A stretch of DNA of 64,000 nucleotides from Azophilus sp965221465 (lineage in GTDB: Bacteria > Pseudomonadota > Gammaproteobacteria > Pseudomonadales > Azotimanducaceae), in the NCBI GenBank assembly GCA_965221465.1, contig OZ244892.1, forward strand, positions 930,001 through 994,000, in the 5' to 3' direction. Each line of letters opens with the position of its first letter. Within the stretch, counting starts at the first letter, position 1. The translations under genes were made by a program, and so were the position numbers. Under the pieces are notes generated by a model. It had not been told where the DNA came from, did no database searches, and was given only the letters and a program-made list of their open reading frames with translations. Positions 1-9,113 of the stretch are shown piece after piece.

Positions 1-105
1 CCCGATGCGCGCTTGAATTGCGCCCCAAGCTTCCGCGTCGGTGTGGCGCACCGGCACGACGGCTTCAAGGGCGCGCTCATCCGGAAACGCGCGGTGGCGG
101 AGCAG
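1..105. other. left edge, no callable gene
   Basis: Downstream of the M23 peptidase stop codon the minus strand stays open to the window edge and could hold the start of another gene, but only about 30 codons are visible and I recognise nothing in them. Confidence 0.3.
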
Positions 106-990
106 TTAGTCAGGACCATTCAGCAACGCCATCACCGCCACCGGGTCTACCCGGTTGCCGTTGAGGCTGACCGACCAGTGCAGGTGCGCGCCGGTGACCC
201 TTCCGGTAGCACCGACCTGGCCGATGATGTCGCCGCGCTGCACTTCGTCGCCTTCGCCGACATCGATGCGATGCATGTGGCAGTACATGGTGATCAGGCC
301 CTGCCCGTGATCGAGAAACACCGTGTTGCCGTTAAAAAATAGATCGCCGGTCAGTACCACCCGACCTCCCGCCGGGGCCCGGATTGGCGTGCCGGTGTCG
401 GCGGCGATGTCGAGACCGCTGTGGGGGCTGCGGGGCTGCCCGTTCAGGACGCGGCGGTGGCCGAACGGGCTGGAGGTGATGCCCGACACCGGTTTGACGA
501 AGGGCACGATGTCGAGTTCCCGTTCCGTGAAGAGCGCGTATTTTTCGAGTTGGCGGCGCCGCTCGGTGCGGATTCGTTCCAAGTCTTCCGGCAGGGGGTC
601 CACCATGCGGCGATTGGCGATGGTGAGGTGCTGCTCCGGATAGGCTTTTGCGACGACCTCGAAGGAGCGGCGAGTGCCGATGCCGGGCCCGGAGAACTCG
701 ACCTCGTATTTGCCGGGAGCCGCATCGATCGGGATGCCGACAATGGCCCGAGCGCCGTGAATCATGACCGGCTTGCCCTGGAACAGGGCGCGATTCGCTC
801 CGGCAGGAAGCGGTATCGGATGGATGCCGCCGGGTACTGCCACGGGTTGCGATGGGTGCACAGCGGGTTTGGCGGCTCCGTCGGCAGCGGAATCCGGTTC
901 GCCCGCCACTGCCGTGACCACGGCCAGGCTTCCCAACAGCACCGTCGCGCATGCTCTACCAAGGCCCGTGATGACCGCGACCGGAAGCAC
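106..990 (-). CDS. M23-family peptidoglycan DD-metalloendopeptidase
   Basis: Secreted zinc endopeptidase of the LytM/M23 type, expected to cut peptidoglycan cross-links in the periplasm. The C-terminal half carries the family metal motif: HSGLDIAADTG supplies the His and Asp ligands and HLHW the HxH ligand, in the usual GTPIRAPAGG/GATGRVTGAHLHW framework. The frame is open upstream to 1221, but I place the start at a GTG near 990 because it gives a typical signal peptide (a basic and hydrophobic stretch ending near AVVTAVAG). Other GTG codons nearby are possible and no Shine-Dalgarno site decides between them. About 294 residues with this start. It follows xseA on the same strand after a 227-bp gap. 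Family assignment is firm; the exact start is not. Confidence 0.85.
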   Translation of the reverse strand: MLPVAVITGLGRACATVLLGSLAVVTAVAGEPDSAADGAAKPAVHPSQPVAVPGGIHPIPLPAGANRALFQGKPVMIHGARAIVGIPIDAAPGKYEVEFSGPGIGTRRSFEVVAKAYPEQHLTIANRRMVDPLPEDLERIRTERRRQLEKYALFTERELDIVPFVKPVSGITSSPFGHRRVLNGQPRSPHSGLDIAADTGTPIRAPAGGRVVLTGDLFFNGNTVFLDHGQGLITMYCHMHRIDVGEGDEVQRGDIIGQVGATGRVTGAHLHWSVSLNGNRVDPVAVMALLNGPD

Positions 991-1217
991 GTGGCCGACT
1001 GTGGTGCAGGGAATACCTTTGCGCACAGGGACAAACCACAGGTAAGCGCGCAGCCGGCACAGTCTGCTCGGGGAGCACGTTTCGGCAAAATGCCTGCAGC
1101 GACGCAAAAAAGATGAGCGTTCGTGAATTCGATGCGCGGCTTGTCGTAACACCTGGGCTGACTTCCCTCTGTTGAATGCGGCGCGTCGAATGGCGGGGAC
1201 GATGGGCAGTCGGCGGT

Positions 1218-2615
1218 TCAAGCGGTTTCCTCGTCTTTCGGGGTATGGATCGGACGCAAGCGCTCGGGCAGGGGCCTCTTTCGCCGAACGACTGCATCGA
1301 CGGCGCCATCGTGGAAACTGGCGGCGAATTCGGCGCCCGATTCCAGCCCGCTCGCACTGGTGACGGCTCGCCCGTCGCCATCGGTAACGATAGCGAACCC
1401 GCGGGCAAGGGTGTCGAGTGGGCTCACGGCCTGCAGCGTGCGGGTCAGGGCTGCAAGGCGCCGGTTACGGGTTTTCACCCCTGCAGTCGCAGCTTGACGG
1501 CCCGCGGCCGCAAGTCGCTGCAACGTGCGGCGATAGTTCTCGATTCTGCCGGTGGGGCGTAGCAGCCAGGTGGCCCTTCGCAGCGCATCGGTTCGCGCCC
1601 GGCAGGCTGCCAGTCGACCGTTCACGGCGCGGCGCAAGCGCTCGTCGAGGTCGTCGGCGCGCTGCATGAGTTGCTGCACCCTCCGGCGCGGATCGGTCAG
1701 GCTCGCGTGGCGTGCAGTCAGCCTTGCGCGCGCCAGGTGGATGCGTGTGTTGCAGCCCTGCAGGAGACGCGCCTCGAAGTCGACGAACCGGGCGCCCAGG
1801 GCATCCCCGTCCGGGGTAATCAACTCGGCGGCGGCAGAGGGCGTCGGACCACGCAGATCGGCCACCAGTTCGGCGATGGTGAAGTCCGTCTCGTGGCCGA
1901 TCGCCGCGACAGTCGGCACGGGACAGGCTGCAATCGCGCGCGCCAGCGGTTCGGAATTGAATTCGAACAGGTCTTCCAGCGAGCCGCCGCCACGCGTGAG
2001 CAGCACGACATCGGGCTCGAGGGCGGGGACGCGATTCAACGCGGCCAGCATCTGCGGTACTGCATCCGGCCCCTGAACGGCCACCGGAAGCAGTGTGACC
2101 TGGAGGCAGGGAAACCGCCGCCGCACAACGCTCAGAACATCGCGCAGGGCGGCGCCGCTGCGCGAGGAGAGTATGGCCAGATGGGCAGGAAACGGCGGCA
2201 GCGGCTTCTTTCGTTCGACACGGAAGAGCCCCTCTGCCGCCAGCCGATCCTTCAGTGCCTCGAATGCCGCCCGCAATGCCCCTTCGCCGGCCGGCTCCAT
2301 GTGCTCGACAACGATCTGGTAGTCGCCCCGGCCCTCGAAGAGGCTGACCCGGCCCCGCAGCAGCACTTCGGCGCCATCCGCCGGCTGCAACCGGCTCAAA
2401 CGATTGCGGTTGCGAAACATGGCACAGCGCACCTGCGCACTTTCGTCCTTGAGGGTGAAATACCAGTGACCGGAACCCGGCCGGCGGAAATTGCCGATTT
2501 CGCCGCGCACGCGCACTTCGCCGAGCCGGTCTTCGAGCAGCAATCGGGCCTGCCGGTTGAGTGCGCTGACCGAGAGTACGGGCGCCTCGGTGAAGGGAAG
2601 GGATTGGGTCTGCAT
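1218..2615 (-). CDS. xseA: exodeoxyribonuclease VII large subunit
   Basis: Catalytic subunit of exonuclease VII, which degrades single-stranded DNA from both ends together with the small XseB subunit (not in this window). 465 residues, the usual length. The N-terminal OB-fold is recognisable (VRVRGEIGNFRRPGSGHWYF, then the TLKDESAQVRCAMF stretch). The central region has TRGGGSLEDLFEFN and IGHETDFTIAELVADLRGPTPSAAAE, which are hallmarks of the catalytic domain, followed by a charged helical C-terminal half. The ATG at 2613-2615 faces guaB across a 63-bp divergent gap, an arrangement seen in many gammaproteobacteria. Confidence 0.96.
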   Translation of the reverse strand: MQTQSLPFTEAPVLSVSALNRQARLLLEDRLGEVRVRGEIGNFRRPGSGHWYFTLKDESAQVRCAMFRNRNRLSRLQPADGAEVLLRGRVSLFEGRGDYQIVVEHMEPAGEGALRAAFEALKDRLAAEGLFRVERKKPLPPFPAHLAILSSRSGAALRDVLSVVRRRFPCLQVTLLPVAVQGPDAVPQMLAALNRVPALEPDVVLLTRGGGSLEDLFEFNSEPLARAIAACPVPTVAAIGHETDFTIAELVADLRGPTPSAAAELITPDGDALGARFVDFEARLLQGCNTRIHLARARLTARHASLTDPRRRVQQLMQRADDLDERLRRAVNGRLAACRARTDALRRATWLLRPTGRIENYRRTLQRLAAAGRQAATAGVKTRNRRLAALTRTLQAVSPLDTLARGFAIVTDGDGRAVTSASGLESGAEFAASFHDGAVDAVVRRKRPLPERLRPIHTPKDEETA

Positions 2616-2626
2616 GTCGGTTCAAG

Positions 2627-2655
2627 TTTACATGACTGGAGCCCGTCGCTAGAAT
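2627..2655 (+). promoter_or_regulatory. sigma-70-type promoter for guaB
   Basis: A TTTACA hexamer (2627-2632) and a TAGAAT hexamer (2650-2655) are separated by exactly 17 bp, 23 bp ahead of the guaB start codon. It sits in the short gap between the divergent xseA and guaB genes, so the predicted leader is only about 17 nt. Inferred from sequence match alone. Confidence 0.6.
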
Positions 2656-2678
2656 TCTCGTTTTGCGGGTTCGTAAAA

Positions 2679-4148
2679 ATGCTGCGTATCGCCCACGACG
2701 CGCTCACGTTCGACGATGTACTGCTGCTCCCCGCCCACTCCCAGGTGCTCCCTTCCGAAGTCGATCTGAAAACACGCCTGACGCGCAAGATCGATCTCAA
2801 TATTCCGCTGATGTCATCGGCGATGGATACCGTCACCGAGTCGCGGCTCGCGATCGCGATCGCCCAGGAAGGCGGCATCGGCGTCGTCCACAAGAACATG
2901 ACCATCGAAGCCCAGGCCCGGGAAGTGCGGGCGGTGAAGAAGTACGAGACGGGCATCATCCGCGACCCGATTACCATCGAGCCCGGGCGCACCGTCGCCG
3001 AACTGCTCGCACTGACCCAGGACAACCGCATATCGGGGGTGCCGGTGGTCCAGGACGGCAAGCTGGCCGGCATCGTCACCGCCCGGGACGTTCGCTTCGA
3101 GAAACGCCTCGATGCCCGGGTTCGCGACGTGATGACGCCTCGTGACCGGCTGGTCACGGCCCCCGAAGACGCCAGTTTCGACTCCATCATCAAGCTTCTG
3201 CACCAGCACCGCATCGAGAAGGTGCTGCTCGTCAACGGCGGATTCGAACTGAAGGGCATGGTCACGGTGAAAGACATTCACAAGGCCCAGGCCTTCCCGA
3301 ACGCCTGCAAGGACAGCCAGGGCCAGTTGCGGGTGGGTGCCAGCGTCGGCACCAGCCCGGACACGGACGAACGGGTTGCGGCCTTGATCGAGGCCGGCGC
3401 CGACGTCATCGTCGTGGATACGGCCCACGGCCACGCGAAGTCCGTTCTCGACCGGGTCAGCCTCATCAAGCAGAGCTATCCGGACATGCAGGTCATCGGC
3501 GGCAACGTCGCCACCCGGCAAGGCGCCCAGGCCATGCTGGCGGCCGGCGCGGATGCGATCAAGGTGGGCATCGGCCCCGGGTCGATCTGCACGACCCGCA
3601 TCGTCACCGGCATCGGCGTACCCCAGATCACGGCGGTCGCCGAAGCGGTCGCCGTTGCCGAGGACGTGGGCATTCCGGTCGTGGCAGACGGCGGCATCCG
3701 CTATTCCGGCGACCTGGCCAAGGCCATCGCGGCGGGCGCCAGTGCGGTCATGATCGGCAGCCTGCTTGCCGGTACGGACGAAGCGCCCGGTGAAGTGGAG
3801 CTTTACCAGGGGCGTACCTACAAGTCGTACCGTGGCATGGGCTCGGTCGGCGCCATGAACGATACCTACGGTTCCAGCGACCGCTACTTCCAGGAGGTGG
3901 AGGGAGATGGCCACAAGCTGGTGCCGGAAGGCATCGAGGGGCGCGTGCCTTATCGCGGGCCGATGGGCCCCATCGTCCATCAACTCATCGGCGGATTGCG
4001 GGCATCGATGGGGTATACCGGTTCACCGGACCTGGAAACCATGCGGACGAAGCCGGAACTGATCCGGGTCACCGCGGCCAGCATGACCGAAAGCCACGTG
4101 CACGACGTGACCGTCACCAAGGAAGCGCCCAACTACCCGTTGAGTTGA
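2679..4148 (+). CDS. guaB: inosine-5'-monophosphate dehydrogenase
   Basis: Oxidises IMP to XMP with NAD, the committed step to GMP, in the cytoplasm. I start at the ATG at 2679 (MLRIAHDALTFDDVLLLPAH), which gives 489 residues, the standard bacterial size; the frame is open far upstream but that part only mirrors xseA. The TIM barrel is interrupted by a pair of CBS domains at about residues 95-205 (RDPITIEP...; VRDVMTPRDRLVTAP). The catalytic cysteine loop is GPGSICTTRIVTG, and the mobile flap and YRGMGSVGAM phosphate-binding region follow. guaA lies about 190 bp downstream on the same strand, separated by a dispersed repeat. Confidence 0.98.
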   Translation: MLRIAHDALTFDDVLLLPAHSQVLPSEVDLKTRLTRKIDLNIPLMSSAMDTVTESRLAIAIAQEGGIGVVHKNMTIEAQAREVRAVKKYETGIIRDPITIEPGRTVAELLALTQDNRISGVPVVQDGKLAGIVTARDVRFEKRLDARVRDVMTPRDRLVTAPEDASFDSIIKLLHQHRIEKVLLVNGGFELKGMVTVKDIHKAQAFPNACKDSQGQLRVGASVGTSPDTDERVAALIEAGADVIVVDTAHGHAKSVLDRVSLIKQSYPDMQVIGGNVATRQGAQAMLAAGADAIKVGIGPGSICTTRIVTGIGVPQITAVAEAVAVAEDVGIPVVADGGIRYSGDLAKAIAAGASAVMIGSLLAGTDEAPGEVELYQGRTYKSYRGMGSVGAMNDTYGSSDRYFQEVEGDGHKLVPEGIEGRVPYRGPMGPIVHQLIGGLRASMGYTGSPDLETMRTKPELIRVTAASMTESHVHDVTVTKEAPNYPLS

Positions 4149-4166
4149 CCGCTCTGCTCAAACCAG

Positions 4167-4330
4167 ACCTGTTCATGAACAAACTACTGCGGCCGTCAAT
4201 AGCAGCGAAACACACAAGCGTGCTCCCGCACCATGCTCAACGTGCTGTCAAGCACGCCTGTGCACGTTCTTACTCCGCGCACCCTGTGCTTTCACTACGC
4301 TTGCCAGCCTCGCTACGTTCATTCACGAAT
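4167..4330 (+). repeat. dispersed repeat family A, copy A1
   Basis: A 164-bp block in the guaB-guaA gap matches, at the same length, a block in the murJ-lspA gap (40984-41147). It also matches an inverted copy at 60718-60880, a short inverted piece at 34539-34585 and a reduced form at 59012-59083. The left end reads ACCTGTTCATGAA and the right end CTACGTTCATTCACGAA, so both ends carry TTCRTGAA in inverted orientation. There is no open reading frame common to the copies. It runs up to just 11 bp before the guaA start codon. Confidence 0.75.
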
Positions 4331-4341
4331 AGGTCGGGCTA

Positions 4342-5967
4342 ATGCTCCTTTCATCCGATACCGATTCAATCGATAGCGTCGCATCGGTGCGAGCCAGCGA
4401 TATTCACGACCAGCAATTGCTGATCGTCGACTTCGGCTCCCAGTACACGCAACTGATTGCCCGGCGGGTGCGGGAAGCAGGGGTCTATTGCGAAATCCTG
4501 CCGTTCGATCATCCACGCGAGCGGCTCGCCGAGCGCTGCCGCAGGGCACGGGGAATCGTGCTGTCCGGCGGCCCGGAATCCGTCACCGAGAGGGCCTCGC
4601 CGCGCATACCTCTCGATCTGTTGGAATTCGACCGGCCGGTGCTCGGAATCTGCTACGGCATGCAGGCCATGGCGGTGCAGCTCGGGGGTACCGTCGACGC
4701 TTCCGACCTTCGGGAGTTCGGTCACGCCGCCATCGAGGTGGCGAACGGTTCCAGGCTCCTGGGCGCCCTCGACTTCGACCCGGGCAACCGCCTGCCCGTG
4801 TGGATGAGCCACGGCGACAAGGTGACGACGCCGCCGCCGGGTTTCAGCATCACGGCATCGTCGGAAAACGCCCCCATCGCCGCCATGGAACACGAAACCA
4901 GGCCCTGGTTCGGCCTGCAGTTCCATCCCGAGGTCACCCACACGCGCCAGGGCGACGAGATCTACCGGCGCTTCGCCCGGGAAATCTGCGGCTGCGACGG
5001 CTTGTGGACGCCCGGCAACATCGTCGCCGACGCGGTGGCGACGGCGCGTCGCCAGGTCGGCGACGAACGCGTCGTGCTCGGCCTCTCCGGCGGCGTGGAT
5101 TCGAGCGTCGTGGCGGCGCTGCTTTCCCGGGCGATCGGCGAGAGGCTCACCTGCGTATTTGTCGACAACGGCCTGCTCCGCAAGAACGAGCGCGAAGAGG
5201 TGGAGGCCACGTTTGCACCTTCCAACGCCCTCAATCTCAATCTCGTCACCGTCGATGCCCGAGCCGAGTTCTACGGCAAGCTGGCCGGTATCGCCGACCC
5301 CGAAGCCAAGCGCAAGGCCATCGGCAACACCTTCATCGATGTCTTCGAGCGGGAAGCCAACAAACTCCAAGGCGTTTCCTGGCTCGCCCAGGGAACCATC
5401 TATCCGGATGTCATCGAGTCTGCCGCCGGCGCCTCCGGCAAGGCGCACGTCATCAAGTCGCACCACAATGTCGGCGGGCTGCCGGAGCGGATGTCGCTCA
5501 AGCTTATCGAACCCCTGCGGGAACTGTTCAAGGACGAGGTGCGCCGGATCGGCATGCACCTCGGCCTGCCGCGGGAACTGGTATACCGGCATCCCTTCCC
5601 GGGCCCCGGCCTCGGCGTGCGGGTGCTCGGCGAAGTGGAGCCGCGCTATTGCGACACCCTGCGCGAGGCCGATGCCATATTCATCGAGGAACTGAGGGCC
5701 GCCGGCCACTACGACCGGGTCAGTCAGGCGTTCGCGGTCTTCCTGCCGGTGAAATCGGTCGGTGTGGTGGGCGATGCGCGCCGCTACGAGCCCGTGATCG
5801 CCCTGCGGGCCGTGGAGACGGTGGATTTCATGACCGCCCGCTGGGCACGCCTGCCCCATGAGCTGATCGAGCGCGTCTCGAACCGCATCGTCAACGAAAT
5901 CAGTGCAGTCTCACGGGTTGTCTACGACGTCTCCAGCAAGCCGCCGGCGACTATCGAGTGGGAGTGA
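4342..5967 (+). CDS. guaA: GMP synthase (glutamine-hydrolysing)
   Basis: Converts XMP to GMP using glutamine and ATP in the cytoplasm. 541 residues, slightly longer than the usual 525 because of an N-terminal extension of about 20 residues before QQLLIVDFGSQYTQLIARRV. The class I amidotransferase domain has its nucleophile at Cys104 (GICYGMQ) and the HPEVTH His/Glu pair; the ATP-pyrophosphatase domain has LGLSGGVDSS; the C-terminal dimerisation domain ends SSKPPATIEWE. The start is the only ATG ahead of the conserved core. The last roughly 43 codons and about 80 bp beyond are duplicated at 13210-13417, marking the gene's 3' end as the insertion site of the Zorya island. The gene itself is intact. 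Confidence 0.98.
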   Translation: MLLSSDTDSIDSVASVRASDIHDQQLLIVDFGSQYTQLIARRVREAGVYCEILPFDHPRERLAERCRRARGIVLSGGPESVTERASPRIPLDLLEFDRPVLGICYGMQAMAVQLGGTVDASDLREFGHAAIEVANGSRLLGALDFDPGNRLPVWMSHGDKVTTPPPGFSITASSENAPIAAMEHETRPWFGLQFHPEVTHTRQGDEIYRRFAREICGCDGLWTPGNIVADAVATARRQVGDERVVLGLSGGVDSSVVAALLSRAIGERLTCVFVDNGLLRKNEREEVEATFAPSNALNLNLVTVDARAEFYGKLAGIADPEAKRKAIGNTFIDVFEREANKLQGVSWLAQGTIYPDVIESAAGASGKAHVIKSHHNVGGLPERMSLKLIEPLRELFKDEVRRIGMHLGLPRELVYRHPFPGPGLGVRVLGEVEPRYCDTLREADAIFIEELRAAGHYDRVSQAFAVFLPVKSVGVVGDARRYEPVIALRAVETVDFMTARWARLPHELIERVSNRIVNEISAVSRVVYDVSSKPPATIEWE

Positions 5968-6047
5968 GATAAAGCAGCGCGAGGGCCTCTGCGGAGTCCG
6001 TTATACTTTGTAAATCCGGACTTGAAATCCCGAATTGCAAGGTATGA
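5839..6047 (+). repeat. left direct repeat (attL-like), guaA 3' end
   Basis: 209 bp covering the last 43 codons of guaA, its stop codon and about 80 bp beyond. It recurs in the same orientation at 13210-13417. Identity is near complete through the coding part (one 1-bp gap near the start plus a few substitutions) and lower after the stop, but still clear (GTTATACYTTGTAWATCCGG, ACTTG, TGCAAGRTATGA). The two copies bracket the Zorya operon. The guaA 3' end is a documented integration site for genomic islands. Confidence 0.85.
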
Positions 6048-6163
6048 CCGATTATGTCGCCGGACTTCCCCTGTTCTCCAGAAATCTGCTCTTCATGATT
6101 GCTTTGTTTTCCAATGCGTGAAAAACCTTGGCGATGGAGTCCAGTTTTGAATTGCGGAGCCCT

Positions 6164-9106
6164 TCAGTCGTACTCCACCGACCCGTCACGCGCGAATTTC
6201 GGTGTGGACTTGCCGTCTCTCGCAAACGTTGCCGTAAGCGCGGCGACAACAGGGTCGACAGAGTCGGCGAGCGGCGGTGCGTCGGCTCCCATGGCCACCC
6301 CCTCCTGCAAACCCGCTACATCCGAATCTGTATCGCCCATGGGCCAAAGAGCGGTGTGGGCGAGCTTGCGCTTGCGGTTCATCAGGCTGTGCAGCAGGCA
6401 ATCGAACGAGTGCTCGCGATATTCGGGATGTACTGCCATCGGCACGTGTACGGACACTTCCGTTGTTTGACCGATCCTGTGAACCCGGTCGTTGCACTGC
6501 TCCTCGACGGCAGGATTCCACCATCGCGACACATGGATGACGTGGGTCGCGGCGGTCAGCGTCAGCCCCGTACCGGCCGCCCGGGTTCCAAGAACCAGTA
6601 GATCGAATCCGCCGTCGTCGATCAGGTGACGTTGGAAACGTGCCACGATCGATTGCCGCTGCCGAATCGGGGTACTGCCGTTGATGATGTCGATTCGCTG
6701 CAAACCGAACTCGCGGCGGGCGATCTCCACGAACTGGTATTGCACAAGCCTGTGCTCGATGAATATCAGTGCGCGCTCGCCGCGGTCGCGTATCTCGCGG
6801 ATCAGGTCGAAGGTCGCTTCGATTCTCGCCGAATCCCTGACGAAGTCGGAATCTGGCCTGCGCAATGCAAGATCCGGGTGGACCGAGGCGGACCGGATGT
6901 GGTGCAGGGCCTTCAATCGTGCGTTGCCACCTGATAACTTCAGTCTGGCTGCGTCGTACGCTTCCATCTGGCTCTGCGGCATCAACCGGGGATGAAGCCG
7001 CCGGGTCTTCCGGGGCAAATGCCCGGCCGCCTGCTCCTTGGTTCTCCTCAATGCCAATTGCGGCCGGCCTCCCACCGGCAGGAATACGCGTGAGTGCAAC
7101 TCCGACATCGTCGCCGGTTCAGGCTGCGAATACCGGTCGTTGAATTCCTCCAGCGTTCCCAGGGCTCCGGGTGCAAGCTGGTCCATGACCGCCCAGATAT
7201 CGGCCGCGCGGTTCTCGATGGGCGTCCCCGTCAAACCGATGCGGAAGTCGGCACGAATCGCGCGGGCTGCGAACGACCGCAGCGATCCGGGGTTTTTAAG
7301 CGCCTGGATTTCGTCGAACACTGCAACGGAGAATGGGACTCGGGCGAGCGAGTGGTGGTAATTGGTCAGCGTCGTGTACGTCGTCAGGAGCCAGAAGCGA
7401 TGTCCCCGGCCCGCGGCTATCTCCTCCTCGAGAAAACTCAAATCCAGTTTTGAGAGCCCCGATTCGATGTCTACCCCGGCCGTGCCGGTGGCCTTGAAGC
7501 CTCCGAGATCGCTTCCGAACAGGCGCAGCACATGCCCGAGTCCCTGCCGGTCCGTGTGCTTGCCCACCTCCGCCTCCCAGGTCGGCAGCAGCGATGTGGG
7601 TGCAACCACGAGAGTGGGGCCGCTAGTCCCGCTCATAGTCTGTGCGCCATGGTCCTGTACGGCGCGCAGGAAGGCGATCGTCTGCAGCGTCTTGCCGAGC
7701 CCCTGTTCATCCGCGTTGAGAACACCGGGCAAGCCTGCCGACCAGCACTCCTTCTGCCATTCCAGTCCGTCGCGCTGATGGTCTTGCAAGGCCGTTACCA
7801 CTCCCGCAGGAACGCCCTTGTGCAGTGGGCCGTCCCGAGGCGCCAAATCGGGAATCCAGCCGAGATTGTAGAAATTCTGCTTCGTGTCGAGAATCACCGG
7901 GCCATCATCGGCATCGGTTCGATCCTTGTACTGCATCGCTTCGATCTCCGACGCACCGAAATTCTCCGGAAACCAGTTCGTGAAGGCGACAGCGGGCAGT
8001 TCCAACTCCGGGTCCTCGTAAGTTGTCGTACCGATGACCCGAGCAGAGTACTCGACCGTTTCTACGAAGGTCGGTATCGCCATCGCCTCGATCGCCTCTT
8101 CCTCACCTTCCGGGGCCAGCCCTTCCAGATCGCCGAATTCGCCCAGTTTCGCCGTCATCGCCTCGGCGATGGCAGCCCTCGGATTCCGCACAAAGGCGTC
8201 GCGTTCGGTCGGCCTGGCGCGCTGCTTCCTGCTCATCACCTCCAGCGCAGTCTGTGCGCTTCGATCCACGACCAGGTAGCTGTTGTCACCGACCCGGTAT
8301 GCGGGCAGGGCTCCGCGTGCCCGAAACCTCTCCTGGAATCGCTGCAACGCTGTCCCGTGGAGTTCGCCGTGTGCTTCGGACACTTCCTGTTCCGGAATCC
8401 CCTCGAGACTTCGCCCCGAGTAGGGCACAGGATCGAAATCCAGCAGTTTTTCGGAGTCGGGCCAGGTCGCGACGCCGAAGCTATCCGCCAGCCCCACCTG
8501 CAGGTCCTGCAGGAAATCGGTCATGGAGACTTCGGTTGCCGTTGGCTCCAGTGCCGTCTCCAAGGCGGGCTCCAGTAACTGACGGAATCGGGCAAGGGCT
8601 TCCCAGTGCGCGGCCAGGTCCGTACTGCGCTCGAACCTCTCGGAAAGCTCAACGGCATCGAGCAACCAGAGCGGGAGCCGACGGTCTCCATCCTCGGTAT
8701 GCAGGATCGCCCCAACGCGACGAGGGTTCTGTTCACGCCCGAACTTCAGCCACCGGTATCGAAGCCGAAACGATGGCGATCCCAGAGCGCCCTCCACGTC
8801 GGTCTTGAAGGTCAGGTGCACCAGGGGTGGCAACCCCAGCGTTTCGGCAGACCTTGCGTCCAGCGCCGCGGCGATCCGGTGACGCATGCGCACGGCGTCT
8901 TCGTCGATGCGCATCGCTTCCGAATCGCTCTCGGCGATCGTCCTGATCTCGGCGATGGCCAACGCAAAGTCCCGGTTGGCTTCCGCCAAGGCTTCGACAC
9001 TGCCGGTGCGGTCCCGCGTCAACAACCTCCGCAACCCTGCCGGCGGTGGTAGCTGGACAGTAATCCAATCGCAGTCGTAGAGCAGGTCGAACGCCACCGT
9101 AATCAA
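6164..9106 (-). CDS. zorD: type I Zorya protein ZorD, SNF2-family helicase/nuclease effector
   Basis: Putative effector of a Zorya anti-phage system: a large DNA translocase expected to attack invading DNA once the ZorAB membrane motor senses infection. 980 residues. The C-terminal half is a full SNF2 motor: Walker A in NADEQGLGKTLQT (about residue 470), a DEIQ Walker B box (about 598), GLTGTPIEN, then GTRAAGTGLTLTAATHV and the arginine-finger motif RVHRIGQ (about 877). The N-terminal half of about 400 residues has no motif I can name. The start codon is TTG at 9104-9106, only 7 bp after the zorC stop. Last gene of a zorA-zorB-zorC-zorD operon. The family call rests on the SNF2 motor together with the exact gene neighbourhood. 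Confidence 0.9.
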   Translation of the reverse strand: MITVAFDLLYDCDWITVQLPPPAGLRRLLTRDRTGSVEALAEANRDFALAIAEIRTIAESDSEAMRIDEDAVRMRHRIAAALDARSAETLGLPPLVHLTFKTDVEGALGSPSFRLRYRWLKFGREQNPRRVGAILHTEDGDRRLPLWLLDAVELSERFERSTDLAAHWEALARFRQLLEPALETALEPTATEVSMTDFLQDLQVGLADSFGVATWPDSEKLLDFDPVPYSGRSLEGIPEQEVSEAHGELHGTALQRFQERFRARGALPAYRVGDNSYLVVDRSAQTALEVMSRKQRARPTERDAFVRNPRAAIAEAMTAKLGEFGDLEGLAPEGEEEAIEAMAIPTFVETVEYSARVIGTTTYEDPELELPAVAFTNWFPENFGASEIEAMQYKDRTDADDGPVILDTKQNFYNLGWIPDLAPRDGPLHKGVPAGVVTALQDHQRDGLEWQKECWSAGLPGVLNADEQGLGKTLQTIAFLRAVQDHGAQTMSGTSGPTLVVAPTSLLPTWEAEVGKHTDRQGLGHVLRLFGSDLGGFKATGTAGVDIESGLSKLDLSFLEEEIAAGRGHRFWLLTTYTTLTNYHHSLARVPFSVAVFDEIQALKNPGSLRSFAARAIRADFRIGLTGTPIENRAADIWAVMDQLAPGALGTLEEFNDRYSQPEPATMSELHSRVFLPVGGRPQLALRRTKEQAAGHLPRKTRRLHPRLMPQSQMEAYDAARLKLSGGNARLKALHHIRSASVHPDLALRRPDSDFVRDSARIEATFDLIREIRDRGERALIFIEHRLVQYQFVEIARREFGLQRIDIINGSTPIRQRQSIVARFQRHLIDDGGFDLLVLGTRAAGTGLTLTAATHVIHVSRWWNPAVEEQCNDRVHRIGQTTEVSVHVPMAVHPEYREHSFDCLLHSLMNRKRKLAHTALWPMGDTDSDVAGLQEGVAMGADAPPLADSVDPVVAALTATFARDGKSTPKFARDGSVEYD

Positions 9107-9113
9107 CTTGGCG

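Noticed and set aside
1671..2678. An open frame upstream of guaB in its own reading frame
   Set aside because: It is the antisense of xseA; the family N-terminus starts at 2679.
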